A DNA stretch of 64,000 bases from Prochlorococcus sp. AG-424-P23 (GTDB taxonomy: Bacteria; Cyanobacteriota; Cyanobacteriia; PCC-6307; Cyanobiaceae). The notes under the pieces were generated by a model. It worked only from the letters and a program-made list of their open reading frames with translations, did no database searches and had not been told where the DNA came from. Shown here one piece after another: positions 9,377 to 18,065 of this stretch. The position numbers were made by a program, and so were the translations under genes. The stretch lies in contig QCNK01000001.1 in assembly GCA_003210135.1 (NCBI GenBank), forward strand, positions 62,001 to 126,000, written 5' to 3'. Positions within the stretch are counted from its first letter, which is position 1. Each line of letters starts with the position of its first letter.

Positions 9377-10786
9377 TTGAGTCAAGATACATTATTTGAT
9401 AAAGTTTGGGATTTACACAAAGTTTCCAGTCTTCCTGGTGGCTCAGATCAAATTTTTATTGGTCTCCACCTTATCCATGAAGTAACAAGTCCTCAAGCAT
9501 TTGGCGCTTTAAAAGACAAAAATTTAAAAGTAAAATTCCCTACTAGAACTGTAGCTACAGTCGATCATATTGTGCCAACAGATAATCAAAGCAGACCTTT
9601 CAAAGATAATCTTGCAGAGCAGATGATTGAAACACTTGAAAAGAATTGCTTACAACATAAAATAAGATTTTTTAATATTGGTAGTGGAAATCAAGGAATA
9701 GTACATGTAGTAGCTCCAGAATTGGGGCTAACGCAGCCAGGTATGACAATCGCTTGCGGCGATTCCCATACTTCAACTCATGGAGCTTTTGGCTCTATTG
9801 CTTTTGGGATAGGTACAAGCCAAGTGAGAGATGTTCTTGCTACCCAAACCATAGCCATGAATAAATTGAAGGTAAGGCAAATTTGGTGCGAAAATAAGTT
9901 ATCTCATGGGGTTTACGCTAAGGATCTAGTGCTTCATATTATTAATGAACTTGGTGTAAAAGCTGGTGTAGGTTTCGCTTATGAATTCGCAGGCCCTGCT
10001 ATCAATGCATTATCAATGGAAGAAAGAATGACAATATGCAATATGTCTATAGAAGGGGGCGCAAGATGTGGCTATATAAATCCTGATGAAAAGACTTTTA
10101 ATTACATTAAAAATAAATTATGTGCGCCTAAAAATGAGAATTGGGATGAAGCGCTTTTATGGTGGAAATCTTTAAAAAGTGATGCAAATTCTATTTATGA
10201 TGATGTAATTAAATTTGATGCCTCAAAAGTAGAACCAACCGTAACCTGGGGAATTACTCCCGGTCAGAGTGTAGGGATCAATCAACAGATTCCTCTTTTA
10301 GAAGAATTATCACCAAATGACCAATTTGTTGCTGAAGAAGCTTATGAATATATGGGTTTCAAGCCAGGGCAATCAATAAAAGATACTCCAGTAGATGTTT
10401 GTTTCATAGGCAGTTGCACAAATGGGAGGATAAGTGATTTAAGAGTTGCAGCAAAAGTATTGAAAGACAAAAAAGTCTCTGACAAAGTAAAAGCATTTGT
10501 AGTGCCAGGCTCAGAGAAAGTTGCTAATGAAGCAAAAAAAGAAGGTCTAGATATTATCTTTAAGGATTCCGGATTTCAATGGAGAGAGCCAGGCTGCTCA
10601 ATGTGTTTAGCAATGAATTCAGATAAGCTAATAGGTAATCAAGTTAGTGCTAGTTCAAGCAATAGAAATTTCAAAGGAAGACAAGGGTCTCCAAGCGGAA
10701 GAACACTTCTTATGAGTCCAGCAATGGTTGCTGCAGCTGCTATAAATGGCAAAGTAAGTGACGTTAGAGAATTTATAGAGAGATGA
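9377..10786 (+). CDS. leuC: 3-isopropylmalate dehydratase large subunit
   Basis: LeuC, the aconitase-family iron-sulfur subunit that isomerises 2- and 3-isopropylmalate in leucine synthesis with LeuD. The 469-residue protein has the cluster cysteines in 'GSCTNGR' (about residue 349) and '[10 protein letters not shown]' (about 409), plus '[13 protein letters not shown]'. The frame opens with TTG at 9377, only 13 bases after the cinA stop, and gives the family-typical N-terminus. It overlaps leuD by four bases. Confidence 0.97.
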   Translation: MSQDTLFDKVWDLHKVSSLPGGSDQIFIGLHLIHEVTSPQAFGALKDKNLKVKFPTRTVATVDHIVPTDNQSRPFKDNLAEQMIETLEKNCLQHKIRFFNIGSGNQGIVHVVAPELGLTQPGMTIACGDSHTSTHGAFGSIAFGIGTSQVRDVLATQTIAMNKLKVRQIWCENKLSHGVYAKDLVLHIINELGVKAGVGFAYEFAGPAINALSMEERMTICNMSIEGGARCGYINPDEKTFNYIKNKLCAPKNENWDEALLWWKSLKSDANSIYDDVIKFDASKVEPTVTWGITPGQSVGINQQIPLLEELSPNDQFVAEEAYEYMGFKPGQSIKDTPVDVCFIGSCTNGRISDLRVAAKVLKDKKVSDKVKAFVVPGSEKVANEAKKEGLDIIFKDSGFQWREPGCSMCLAMNSDKLIGNQVSASSSNRNFKGRQGSPSGRTLLMSPAMVAAAAINGKVSDVREFIER

Positions 10787-11391
10787 AATCAGAATTTACC
10801 CCACCATTTGGAAAAATTACGCAAATAGTTGGGAAATGCATCTCATTGATTGGTAACGATATTGATACTGATCGAATAATTCCTGCACGTTTCTTGAAGT
10901 GTGTTAATTTTGATTCATTGGGAAAATCTGTATTTGAAGACGATAGAGAAACTTTAAAAGGAAAGCATCCTTTCGATTTAAAGGAAAACAAAAATGCCTC
11001 AATATTAATCGTTAATAGCAATTTTGGATGTGGTTCCAGCAGAGAACATGCTCCCCAAGCACTCATGAGATGGGGCATAAAAGCAATAATAGGAGAGAGT
11101 TTTGCCGAAATTTTTTATAGCAATTGTATTGCGATAGGAATTCCATGCTTCACGCTTTCTAAAAAATCAATACAAGTTATTCAAAAATATATCGATAATA
11201 AAAGTTTATTCTTAGAAATTGAACTAAAAAGTTCCTTAGCAAAATCAAAAGATTTAAATTTTAATCTTGAAATCAAGGAAAGCTCAAGAAAAATGTTTTT
11301 ATCAGGAGAATGGGATGCAACTTCAACACTACTTGAGAATGAGAATTTAATTGAAGATAAATTTAAAAATTTACCCTATTTAAAATTTTAA
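10783..11391 (+). CDS. leuD: 3-isopropylmalate dehydratase small subunit
   Basis: LeuD, the swivel-domain partner of LeuC, 202 residues. Signatures are '[16 protein letters not shown]' near residue 24 and '[15 protein letters not shown]' near residue 80, the swivel loop that binds substrate. It starts within the leuC stop region (ATGA), which implies coupled translation and equal subunit amounts. The following gene is convergent. Confidence 0.97.
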   Translation: MKSEFTPPFGKITQIVGKCISLIGNDIDTDRIIPARFLKCVNFDSLGKSVFEDDRETLKGKHPFDLKENKNASILIVNSNFGCGSSREHAPQALMRWGIKAIIGESFAEIFYSNCIAIGIPCFTLSKKSIQVIQKYIDNKSLFLEIELKSSLAKSKDLNFNLEIKESSRKMFLSGEWDATSTLLENENLIEDKFKNLPYLKF

Positions 11392-11404
11392 TTATTAATT
11401 GCAT

Positions 11405-13414
11405 TTATTCAAATCCAAATAAACTAAAAGAAATTCCTCCAGCTTGATTATGAGGTTGATAAAAAACACCAAATTCATAGGATCTTTTTTTCCAATTTAA
11501 TGATATTTTTGAATTTATGAATTCTCCATAATCATTTGAATCGCTATCTAAGTTTAATGTTCCACTACCTTTAAGCATAATTGGTCCATAAAGTTGTTGA
11601 TCAACACCAATATCCAAAGTAAATTTGTCAGAAATCTGGTCAAATTTAAATATACTGTCTCCGTTTTTAAACTTATAAAAAGGTAATAAACTTATACGTG
11701 TATAGTCAAATGTCTTTGTCTTGAAATTTCCTAAGATTAACTCTGGGCCAAAACCGAAACCAATATATTCTTGATGATTTCCATTATTATATAAAGAATA
11801 TGATCCTGCTAGTCTCGTATTTAAACTTAGACCTTTTTTAATAGGCTCATAAATGTACTCATAGGAACTATCAATAATTTTACTTTTAGGTTTATCAACA
11901 CTTAATGGAATATTTTGATCTAAGGAGTAAAACAAATTAGCTTTGGGACTATCAACTAAGTTTTTACTACTTAAAGCCTCTCCTTTTAAATGTGCTAAAC
12001 CTAAAGATAAAACCTCAGTTTTATTTATACCCTTTACTTCCCAAGTATGTTTTTTTTCTAATTTTGAACCATATCCTGCATAAATCTCAGTTTCCCCCAA
12101 TGAACCATTCCATACTCTGTCTCTATAAACTCCGTAAAAGCTTTTATCCCATTTTGAATTTAGTAAATTTATTTCTTTTTTCAAAATAGATTTAAATCTA
12201 ACCGCATCAGAAAATTTATCAGTATCTAAAGAGTTTATTTCGTTAACAATTTCCAAATCCCAATTATTAACATTACCTTTTATGTCTGATTTCAATCCAA
12301 AATTGTCAGCAAATTTGGTATCTCTTTCTACTTTTTCTCCAGTTATTGAATCTCCTTTCTTTACAAAACTCTTTGTCTTTCCATTAAGTGAGCGTTGTAT
12401 TAAAAATTGTGGTTCTAAATTAATAATAAAATCATCAGATAGATTGAAGGATTTAAGTTTTCTGCCAAAAAACAACCCATCCTTATCAAGCTTGTCATAA
12501 CCAATTGTCCAACTACTTTCTAGATCATTTTGTCCAGATTTATTAAGTGCTCTATTACCAAACCAAAATGGGATTGAAACATTTTCATCCAAAACCAAAT
12601 AATTCAAAGATGATCTAAATCTTAATTGTTCCTTCAAAGAATAAGCTTCTAATGAATTAATCTCTAATTTTACTTGTTTAGATTGAAGGATATCATTAGA
12701 AAATATTGCTTTATTACTCTTCCATTTTTTCCCGTCTATAGTGATTCTTTTAGTAGAAAAAATCCAATTATTAACCCTATCAGGAGTATTTAAAACTTCC
12801 TTTTTTTCTAATTTAAGTAAACTTTCAATCTTATTTGAGTCTGATACGCTGAAATTTGACGACAAGTCATCTATCAAAGCATTTGTATTTATAGATCCCT
12901 TAACATCTAATAAGTAACCTTTTTTACTAATAAAGCTGTACTGTAATTGTGAAACTTTAAATACTTGATCCCCAATGATCAAGATGACATTTCCTTGAGC
13001 ACTAATTGCTTTATTTGACTTATCGTAGGTTAAATTGTCAGCTTTAAGAAGTTTTCCTCTGTACGAAACAGATACGTTACCTTCTGCATAAATAACGTCA
13101 TTTATTTCGGACTGCTTATCAGATTGGATTACTATCTCATTATGCTTTTCGCTAATGAAAGCTAGAGTTGCTTTTGATTGATTTAAAAGTTTTTTCTCAA
13201 ATAAAATTCCCTCCAAATTCTCTTTAAATGAAAGACTTAGCAAATTTGTTGAGTACTCAGAATAAGGAATTTTTAAACGACTTAATTTAATTCTTAAATT
13301 ATTTTCATTTCTATTAGTTTTTTCTAAATCTTCTGATTTTGATGGCTGTGTAAAATTAATAAATAAAAGAGAAGTGATTATTATTTTTTTTAATATATCT
13401 GAAATCAAAATCAA
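11405..13414 (-). CDS. DUF3769 / LptD-OstA-like outer-membrane protein
   Basis: A 669-residue secreted protein with a hydrophobic N-terminal signal (about residues 8-22). An OstA-like segment at about 90-175 has repeated 'YAEGNVSVSYRGKLLKADNL' and 'AQGNVILIIGD' strands, as in LptA and the LptD N-terminus. The rest is a beta-strand-rich region ending in FSLFGFE, so the terminal portion looks like an outer-membrane barrel. By family (DUF3769) it is the likely cyanobacterial counterpart of LptD, inserting lipopolysaccharide into the outer membrane; this is inference. It lies just downstream of psbI on the same strand. Confidence 0.75.
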   Translation of the reverse strand: MILISDILKKIIITSLLFINFTQPSKSEDLEKTNRNENNLRIKLSRLKIPYSEYSTNLLSLSFKENLEGILFEKKLLNQSKATLAFISEKHNEIVIQSDKQSEINDVIYAEGNVSVSYRGKLLKADNLTYDKSNKAISAQGNVILIIGDQVFKVSQLQYSFISKKGYLLDVKGSINTNALIDDLSSNFSVSDSNKIESLLKLEKKEVLNTPDRVNNWIFSTKRITIDGKKWKSNKAIFSNDILQSKQVKLEINSLEAYSLKEQLRFRSSLNYLVLDENVSIPFWFGNRALNKSGQNDLESSWTIGYDKLDKDGLFFGRKLKSFNLSDDFIINLEPQFLIQRSLNGKTKSFVKKGDSITGEKVERDTKFADNFGLKSDIKGNVNNWDLEIVNEINSLDTDKFSDAVRFKSILKKEINLLNSKWDKSFYGVYRDRVWNGSLGETEIYAGYGSKLEKKHTWEVKGINKTEVLSLGLAHLKGEALSSKNLVDSPKANLFYSLDQNIPLSVDKPKSKIIDSSYEYIYEPIKKGLSLNTRLAGSYSLYNNGNHQEYIGFGFGPELILGNFKTKTFDYTRISLLPFYKFKNGDSIFKFDQISDKFTLDIGVDQQLYGPIMLKGSGTLNLDSDSNDYGEFINSKISLNWKKRSYEFGVFYQPHNQAGGISFSLFGFE

Positions 13415-13430
13415 TAAAATTTTTAATTAA

Positions 13431-13559
13431 TTAATCTTGAGGACTCTCTAAGTCTTTTCTATTTGGTGTTCTTGTAGGATCACTAGCTAGGAATCCGAAT
13501 AGAAATATTCCAACAAAGAAAAAAACGATGGTGTAAACAGAAATTTTTAAGGCAAGCAT
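13431..13559 (-). CDS. psbI: Photosystem II reaction centre protein I
   Basis: A 42-residue single-helix protein. The N-terminus [12 protein letters not shown], the helix to about residue 24, and the [12 protein letters not shown] tail are the PsbI signature. PsbI sits beside D1 and CP43 in photosystem II and helps early assembly. Start and stop are CAT at 13557-13559 and TTA at 13431-13433 on the plus strand. It lies between psbN and the DUF3769 gene, all on the minus strand. Confidence 0.95.
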
Positions 13560-13680
13560 GGAAAAACGTGTGCTGACAGATTTATATCCTATTAAATTTA
13601 TATTTAATTTATGGTAAAAGGTTTACTTTTTGTATTTTTGGAAAATTTTGAAATACTTTATACAAATTAATCATTAATTA

Positions 13681-13833
13681 TTAATCATCATGATCATCCC
13701 AAGGATCTGTAAGCTTTGCAGCTTTTGGTCCGAAAGCAGTCCAAAGTCCAAAACCAGTTAGAGCCAGAAGTAATGCCAGGATAGTTACTGCTACAGAGAC
13801 AGCAGGATCGGGAGCAGATGATAAAGTTTGCAT
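13681..13833 (-). CDS. psbN: Photosystem II assembly protein PsbN
   Basis: A 50-residue protein starting MQTLSSAPDP, with one helix at about residues 11-30 and the conserved FGPKAAKLTDPWDDHDD tail, all diagnostic of PsbN. PsbN is a thylakoid protein needed for assembly and repair of photosystem II rather than a stable subunit. As in most cyanobacteria it is divergent from psbH, and the two starts are only 80 bases apart. Confidence 0.96.
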   Translation of the reverse strand: MQTLSSAPDPAVSVAVTILALLLALTGFGLWTAFGPKAAKLTDPWDDHDD

Positions 13834-13861
13834 CAATTTTGCTAAGTTTGTAAACACTTTA

Positions 13862-13879
13862 TGTATAAGTTCTTATACA
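13862..13879. promoter_or_regulatory. Palindrome in the psbN-psbH divergent promoter
   Basis: A perfect 8-bp inverted repeat, TGTATAAG-TT-CTTATACA, lies in the 80-base gap between the divergent psbN and psbH starts. Each arm contains a TATAAG/TATACA hexamer, so the repeat could hold -10 elements for both directions or be an operator. It is close to centred in the gap. Confidence 0.5.
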
Positions 13880-13913
13880 ATAGCGAAATAATAACCGATT
13901 TAGTGAATTTAAC

Positions 13914-14114
13914 ATGGGTCAAAAAACAGCTTTAGGAAGTCTTTTAAAAGCAATTGGCAATTCAGGTCAAGGAAAAGTTGTACCTGGCTGGGGAGCAGTA
14001 CCTGTTATGACAGTCATAGGATTATTACTACTGGTTTTTTTAGTTATCCTTCTACAGATTTATAATCAATCTCTTCTTCTACAGGGTTTCTCAGTGGATT
14101 GGAACGGAAACTAA
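13914..14114 (+). CDS. psbH: Photosystem II protein PsbH
   Basis: A 66-residue single-helix phosphoprotein-family subunit of photosystem II. It starts [12 protein letters not shown], has '[10 protein letters not shown]' ahead of the helix (about residues 33-51) and ends near DWNGN, all typical. PsbH stabilises CP47 and the quinone-side region and is needed for efficient repair. A hairpin with a T-run follows at 14160. Confidence 0.97.
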
Positions 14115-14159
14115 CTTCCTGAAAATTTTTTAAAAAGTTATCTTAATTTATATAAAAAT

Positions 14160-14187
14160 TCCAATTAGTTTTTTATTGGATTTTTTG
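14160..14187 (+). terminator. Probable terminator after psbH
   Basis: A 6-bp stem TCCAAT/ATTGGA with a 9-base loop is followed by TTTTTTG about 45 bases after the psbH stop. The stem is short and AT-rich, so efficiency is uncertain. Confidence 0.5.
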
Positions 14188-14257
14188 TTTTAATTTGCTA
14201 TTTATAGGTTTTGAGATATTTATAATTCTCAATGAAGGAAAGATTTAAAAATAGCTC

Positions 14258-14860
14258 ATGAATGAAATATATTTAATTGGATTGGGGAATCCTGGAAAAA
14301 AATATTCAAATAGTAGGCATAATATAGGTTTTCTTCTTCTTGAAAATTTCTCGAAAAAATATAATACAAATTTTTTATTAAAAAATAAACTTAAAAGTTT
14401 CTGCTCAGAATTCAAAATCAATGATTCCACTTACAGGTTATTTTTACCCAATACCTTTATGAATAATAGTGGTGAGGCAGTTCTAGCAATCGTAGATTGG
14501 TACAAAATTAATTTAGACCAGATTTTTGTGATATTAGATGATAAAGATCTTCCACTTGGAAAAATAAGATTTAGAAAAAAAGGGAGTTCAGGAGGCCATA
14601 ATGGTCTTAAAAGCATCATTGAAAAATTACATACTCAGAACTTTAAAAGAATAAGAATTGGAATTGGTGCTCCTCCTTCAACAAGAGAAACCAATCATTT
14701 CAATACAATTTCACATGTATTAGGCAATATTTCTTCAGAAGAAAAATCAGTATTGGACAAAGTATACATAAGGGTAATAGATACTCTTGAAGAGTTACAT
14801 GCAAAAAAAGATGATTATATTATAAATAAATTGAATTCTTTTAATAAAGACCAACCATAA
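14258..14860 (+). CDS. pth: Peptidyl-tRNA hydrolase
   Basis: Pth releases peptides from peptidyl-tRNA that drops off ribosomes. The 200-residue protein has the family N-terminus 'YLIGLGNPGKKYSNSRHNIGF' with the catalytic histidine (about residue 22), 'PNTFMNNSG', and 'KGSSGGHNGLKSI'. Length is normal. It is followed after two bases by the DUF3146 gene, so the pair is probably one transcript. Confidence 0.97.
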   Translation: MNEIYLIGLGNPGKKYSNSRHNIGFLLLENFSKKYNTNFLLKNKLKSFCSEFKINDSTYRLFLPNTFMNNSGEAVLAIVDWYKINLDQIFVILDDKDLPLGKIRFRKKGSSGGHNGLKSIIEKLHTQNFKRIRIGIGAPPSTRETNHFNTISHVLGNISSEEKSVLDKVYIRVIDTLEELHAKKDDYIINKLNSFNKDQP

Positions 14861-14862
14861 AA

Positions 14863-15120
14863 ATGCGTTCAAAACCGGAAACAATTGCCAATGTAAGCGT
14901 TAAAGAATATAGCTTTTCAAAAAAACAAATTAAGGGGATTGTAGAAGCTAGTCAATTTAAATGGAACTTCACATGGTCCTTTAATAAAGGTTCTTTATTA
15001 GTGAATCCTCCTTTAGGAAGAGCATTAATTGAGGATGCCCTATTAAGGTTTTTATTGAAAAAAGATTATAAACTAGAAGCAGGTAATGAATATAAATTTA
15101 CTATTTCAGCCAAGTTTTAA
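14863..15120 (+). CDS. DUF3146 family protein
   Basis: An 85-residue cyanobacterial protein with a central 'FKWNFTWSFNKGSLLVNP' and 'GRALIEDALLRFLLKKDY' pattern, matching DUF3146. No function is known. It follows pth by two bases. Its last 20 bases overlap the 3' end of the convergent RNase H-fold gene on the minus strand. Confidence 0.75.
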   Translation: MRSKPETIANVSVKEYSFSKKQIKGIVEASQFKWNFTWSFNKGSLLVNPPLGRALIEDALLRFLLKKDYKLEAGNEYKFTISAKF

Positions 15121-15538
15121 TATCAATATTTTCAGACAAAGTGAATTTATGATTACAATAATCTTCCAAGATTATTAAGGCTGACAAGGCATCTAGATTT
15201 TTATTCATAATGAGAATTTCTTTTGGTAAAAAACTTTTTAAACCTCTAGTTGGGAAAATTTCAAAATATCTTTTTTTAGCTCTTAAAGTTGTATTTTTCT
15301 CTTCAACAATAATTAGATCATTCCCTATAAAATCAAGTTTTTCTATATTTTGTTTACTAGTAGTTCCATTACCTATTATAACTTTTGATATATTTTCAGA
15401 ACCATTTAAATTTTTTACATAATTTGGGAGGAATTCAGTATTAAGGACTATTGCTTGATCAACTTTTTTTTTTGGCAAATCAACCAATACCAACCCACAC
15501 TTACATTTACCAGGATCAATAGATATCAATTTAAACAT
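15101..15538 (-). CDS. RNase H-fold (YqgF/RuvC-like) protein
   Basis: A 145-residue protein. The first strand 'MFKLISIDPGKCKCGLVLVD' carries the conserved Asp of RuvC/YqgF-type nucleases. A mid glutamate lies in 'IIVEEKNTTLRAKKRYFE', and the C-terminal 'LDALSALIILEDY' supplies another aspartate. It resembles the resolvase-like YqgF superfamily but is distinct from canonical RuvX. Substrate is unknown; Holliday junctions or rRNA precursors are family possibilities. It follows the DUF3084 gene by six bases. The C-terminus is encoded antisense to the DUF3146 gene end. Confidence 0.72.
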   Translation of the reverse strand: MFKLISIDPGKCKCGLVLVDLPKKKVDQAIVLNTEFLPNYVKNLNGSENISKVIIGNGTTSKQNIEKLDFIGNDLIIVEEKNTTLRAKKRYFEIFPTRGLKSFLPKEILIMNKNLDALSALIILEDYCNHKFTLSENIDIKTWLK

Positions 15539-15544
15539 AATAGA

Positions 15545-16504
15545 TTAAAGTCCAGTAACATTTAACTCAACTATTATTGCTTCTGCAGTTTTACTATCTC
15601 TTAAAGATACAACCTCTAAAAGATATTTATTCTTTTGGTTTATTTTTATATAATCTCCAGTTTTTTTAATAAAATCCCCTCTGGTATTAATTTCATTGAC
15701 GATAGATCCTCTTGACTTGATTTTGTCTCTAGTTTTTTTCAACAAATTGGTGACTGTTGATTTGATATTTAAAAAATCGGAATTTTTGTTTTCAAGAATC
15801 TGGCTAGTTATAACTTCCCCTCCACTCACAATAGTTTGATTTTCAAGCAATTCTGGGTATACAAAAACAAAATTATCTCCTTTCAAAACATTTGTTGCTG
15901 CTTTAATCAATATGATCCAATTCCCTTCTTTTTCCGTAACTCTCTCAATTGTATTAATATCACTAGGTCTCCACAAAAGAATATTTTTTATTTCTTTTTT
16001 ACTAGGAATGACAATTTTCTGAACATATCTATCTGCACTATTGTAGATCTTTCCGAGATCTAATTTTATATTTGGATTAGAAATAACTTCTCCAATAAAT
16101 AAAGTTTGTCCTCTTTTAATAACTACATTTCCACTTCTAAATTCTTTAACATCACTTTTTAATTTATTTAATTCTTTTTCTTTATTATTAATCTTATCTT
16201 CTAGCCTCTTCCTTTCTTCTTGCAGAGGAAGAAGCGCCTTTTTACTCTCATCCAAAGTTTTCTGTAAAAAAGGAATATCAACAAAAAGTCTTTGCCTAAA
16301 TTCTTCACTAACTAAAATCAATAATCCAATAGATATTGCACTAATAAAACCTCCAGTTATTATCGTTACAATTGTCGCAGTTTTCTTTGGTCTTAATTTT
16401 AAAATACTAAATCTGGCTTTACCAATCTTTGTACCAAGTAGGTCCCCAAATGGTGCAATTAATCCTCCAAGTAATATTAAAAAAGTAATTAAAATCCAGG
16501 CCAC
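15545..16504 (-). CDS. DUF3084 membrane-anchored coiled-coil protein
   Basis: A 319-residue cyanobacterial protein. Two N-terminal hydrophobic segments (about 3-20 and 43-66) flank the conserved 'LKLRPKKTATIVTIITGG' block. A coiled coil covers about residues 84-125 (KKALLPLQEERKRLEDKINN region), and a soluble C-terminal domain follows. It matches DUF3084, of unknown function. It lies 39 bases downstream of ntcA on the same strand and may be cotranscribed with it. Confidence 0.8.
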   Translation of the reverse strand: MAWILITFLILLGGLIAPFGDLLGTKIGKARFSILKLRPKKTATIVTIITGGFISAISIGLLILVSEEFRQRLFVDIPFLQKTLDESKKALLPLQEERKRLEDKINNKEKELNKLKSDVKEFRSGNVVIKRGQTLFIGEVISNPNIKLDLGKIYNSADRYVQKIVIPSKKEIKNILLWRPSDINTIERVTEKEGNWIILIKAATNVLKGDNFVFVYPELLENQTIVSGGEVITSQILENKNSDFLNIKSTVTNLLKKTRDKIKSRGSIVNEINTRGDFIKKTGDYIKINQKNKYLLEVVSLRDSKTAEAIIVELNVTGL

Positions 16505-16543
16505 ACTATTTCATACACTCTTTACATCATAATTAATGATGAA

Positions 16544-17278
16544 TCAATTAAATCTTTTTGCAAGAGCTATTGGGTCAAATACTGTAATCTTTTTTCTTTC
16601 GATATTAAGGAGCCCAGAATCCTTTAAATCCCCCAATAATCTTGTAATCGTTACTCTTGTTGAACCTATAGCTTCCGCAATTGCTTGATGTGAAAGTCTT
16701 AAATCAATTGTAATACCTTTTTCACTCGCAACTCCAAAGTCTCTACAAAGGACCATTAAAAAACTTACCAAACGAGAAGACATATCTCTATGAGTTAGAG
16801 TTTCTATCATCGTTTCTGTTTGTAATATCCTACTTGAAAGACCCTGTAATAACAATAGACCTACAGAAGCATCTTCCTCTATTGCTCTTAAAACAGAATT
16901 CGCGGGTGCTGTTATCATTTCTACTCTTGTGAATGCTATGGCATGATAAAAACGATCAGATCTATGACCTGTTAAAAGAGATAAAACACCAAAGAGACTA
17001 TTTTCTCTTAATAGAGCAACAGTTATCTCTTCGCCTGACTCATATACTCTCGACAATCTTACTGCTCCTCTCCTTATCAAATACACCCTCTCAGCAGGAT
17101 CTCCAGGGAAAAATATTGTCTTAGATCTCTCAACCATTTCTGTACTTGCCCCCTCTAGACCTTTAATTACTTCCATTAAAGTTCTATTGATTGGAAAGCG
17201 TTCTCCAACAGAGTTAATTTTACTTTGTCCGGATTGTTGCGAATTAAAGCGGCTGAATCCTCGAGAAGAAGGTATCAT
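16544..17278 (-). CDS. ntcA: Global nitrogen regulator NtcA
   Basis: CRP/FNR-family activator that senses 2-oxoglutarate and controls nitrogen genes. The 244-residue protein has the cyclic-nucleotide-like domain with '[22 protein letters not shown]' (about 57-78). The C-terminal helix-turn-helix '[21 protein letters not shown]' lies at about 194-214 and is essentially the NtcA recognition helix. The N-terminus is some 20 residues longer than in model cyanobacteria. A near-consensus NtcA box upstream suggests autoregulation, and a perfect box precedes amt in this window. Confidence 0.98.
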   Translation of the reverse strand: MIPSSRGFSRFNSQQSGQSKINSVGERFPINRTLMEVIKGLEGASTEMVERSKTIFFPGDPAERVYLIRRGAVRLSRVYESGEEITVALLRENSLFGVLSLLTGHRSDRFYHAIAFTRVEMITAPANSVLRAIEEDASVGLLLLQGLSSRILQTETMIETLTHRDMSSRLVSFLMVLCRDFGVASEKGITIDLRLSHQAIAEAIGSTRVTITRLLGDLKDSGLLNIERKKITVFDPIALAKRFN

Positions 17279-17298
17279 AAATATCTTTACTAATAAAA

Positions 17299-17340
17299 AA
17301 CTTAAGAAGACACCATAAAATATCTTGTATCAACAGTAAC
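17299..17340 (-). promoter_or_regulatory. Candidate autoregulatory NtcA site and -10 of ntcA
   Basis: On the minus strand GTT-N8-TAC (17340-17327) differs by one base from GTA-N8-TAC. Exactly 22 bases later lies TAAGTT (TA-N3-T, 17304-17299), which is the spacing of NtcA-activated promoters. The inferred leader is only about 14 bases. Confidence 0.55.
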
Positions 17341-17422
17341 AATTTTCAATTCTTTTCATTTCCATATGAGATTCTCTTCGCTATTTCTAAGTTTTTCAAA
17401 GCTTTTTTTAAGTAAAATTACA

Positions 17423-17463
17423 CTATATGCAGTGTGAATAAATTCAAATTATACTGCATGTAG
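17423..17463. promoter_or_regulatory. Inverted repeat upstream of the CobO-like gene
   Basis: Arms CTATATGCAGT (17423-17433) and ACTGCATGTAG (17453-17463) pair at 10 of 11 positions around a 19-base AT-rich spacer. The repeat ends 16 bases before the ATG at 17480, within the divergent gap to ntcA. It could be an operator or a leader hairpin. Confidence 0.4.
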
Positions 17464-17479
17464 AAAAGAATCTAAAATA

Positions 17480-18061
17480 ATGCTAATTAGTTCATCTAAT
17501 AGTTATTCCAAAAGTAATTCTGATTTAGTAAATATAAGTTCTGCTAAAAAAATAAACTTAAAAAAATTTACACAAAACGGGCAAATACAAATCTATCGAT
17601 CTTCCTATAGAGGGAGTTACTCTTCTATCATTAGAGATTGTTTAAGAAACGCAGCAATAGGCAGAAAGGTACTTTTAGTGCAATTTATGAAAGGAGGGGT
17701 AAAACAAGGAATTTCTAATAAAGTCAAACTTTGTGGAAATTTAACTTGGTTAAGATCAGAACATTCCTTTGATCAATATCATCATGAAGAAATTGAAAAT
17801 AATCCCAATTTAAAAAAATCTATTCATGAATCTACTTATGAATTATGGAATTTCTGCAAAAAAGAATTACTTTCTGGTGAAAATGATCAAATCATACTGG
17901 ATGAAATATTTCTTGCAATTGAGATGAAAATTATCGATAAGGATGACTTGATTTCAACACTTGAAAACCGATTTATATCAGGAGATGTAATCCTTACTGG
18001 TACAGATATTCCTAAAGATTTATTATTAATGGCCAACCAAATTACCGAACTTCGCTCATAA
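17480..18061 (+). CDS. CobO/BtuR-like protein without a P-loop
   Basis: A 193-residue protein whose fold resembles ATP:corrinoid adenosyltransferase CobO/BtuR. Matching parts are 'RKVLLVQFMKGG' (62-73), a Walker-B-like 'IILDEIFLAI' (138-147) and a C-terminal 'DVILTGTDIPKDLL'. The family's N-terminal GNGKGKTT P-loop is replaced by RSSYRGSYSS (about 40-49), so ATP binding in the usual way is unlikely. About 35 extra N-terminal residues precede the domain. It is followed after four bases by dcd. The function is unknown; it may be a decayed or repurposed adenosyltransferase. Confidence 0.7.
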   Translation: MLISSSNSYSKSNSDLVNISSAKKINLKKFTQNGQIQIYRSSYRGSYSSIIRDCLRNAAIGRKVLLVQFMKGGVKQGISNKVKLCGNLTWLRSEHSFDQYHHEEIENNPNLKKSIHESTYELWNFCKKELLSGENDQIILDEIFLAIEMKIIDKDDLISTLENRFISGDVILTGTDIPKDLLLMANQITELRS

Positions 18062-18065
18062 ACCA

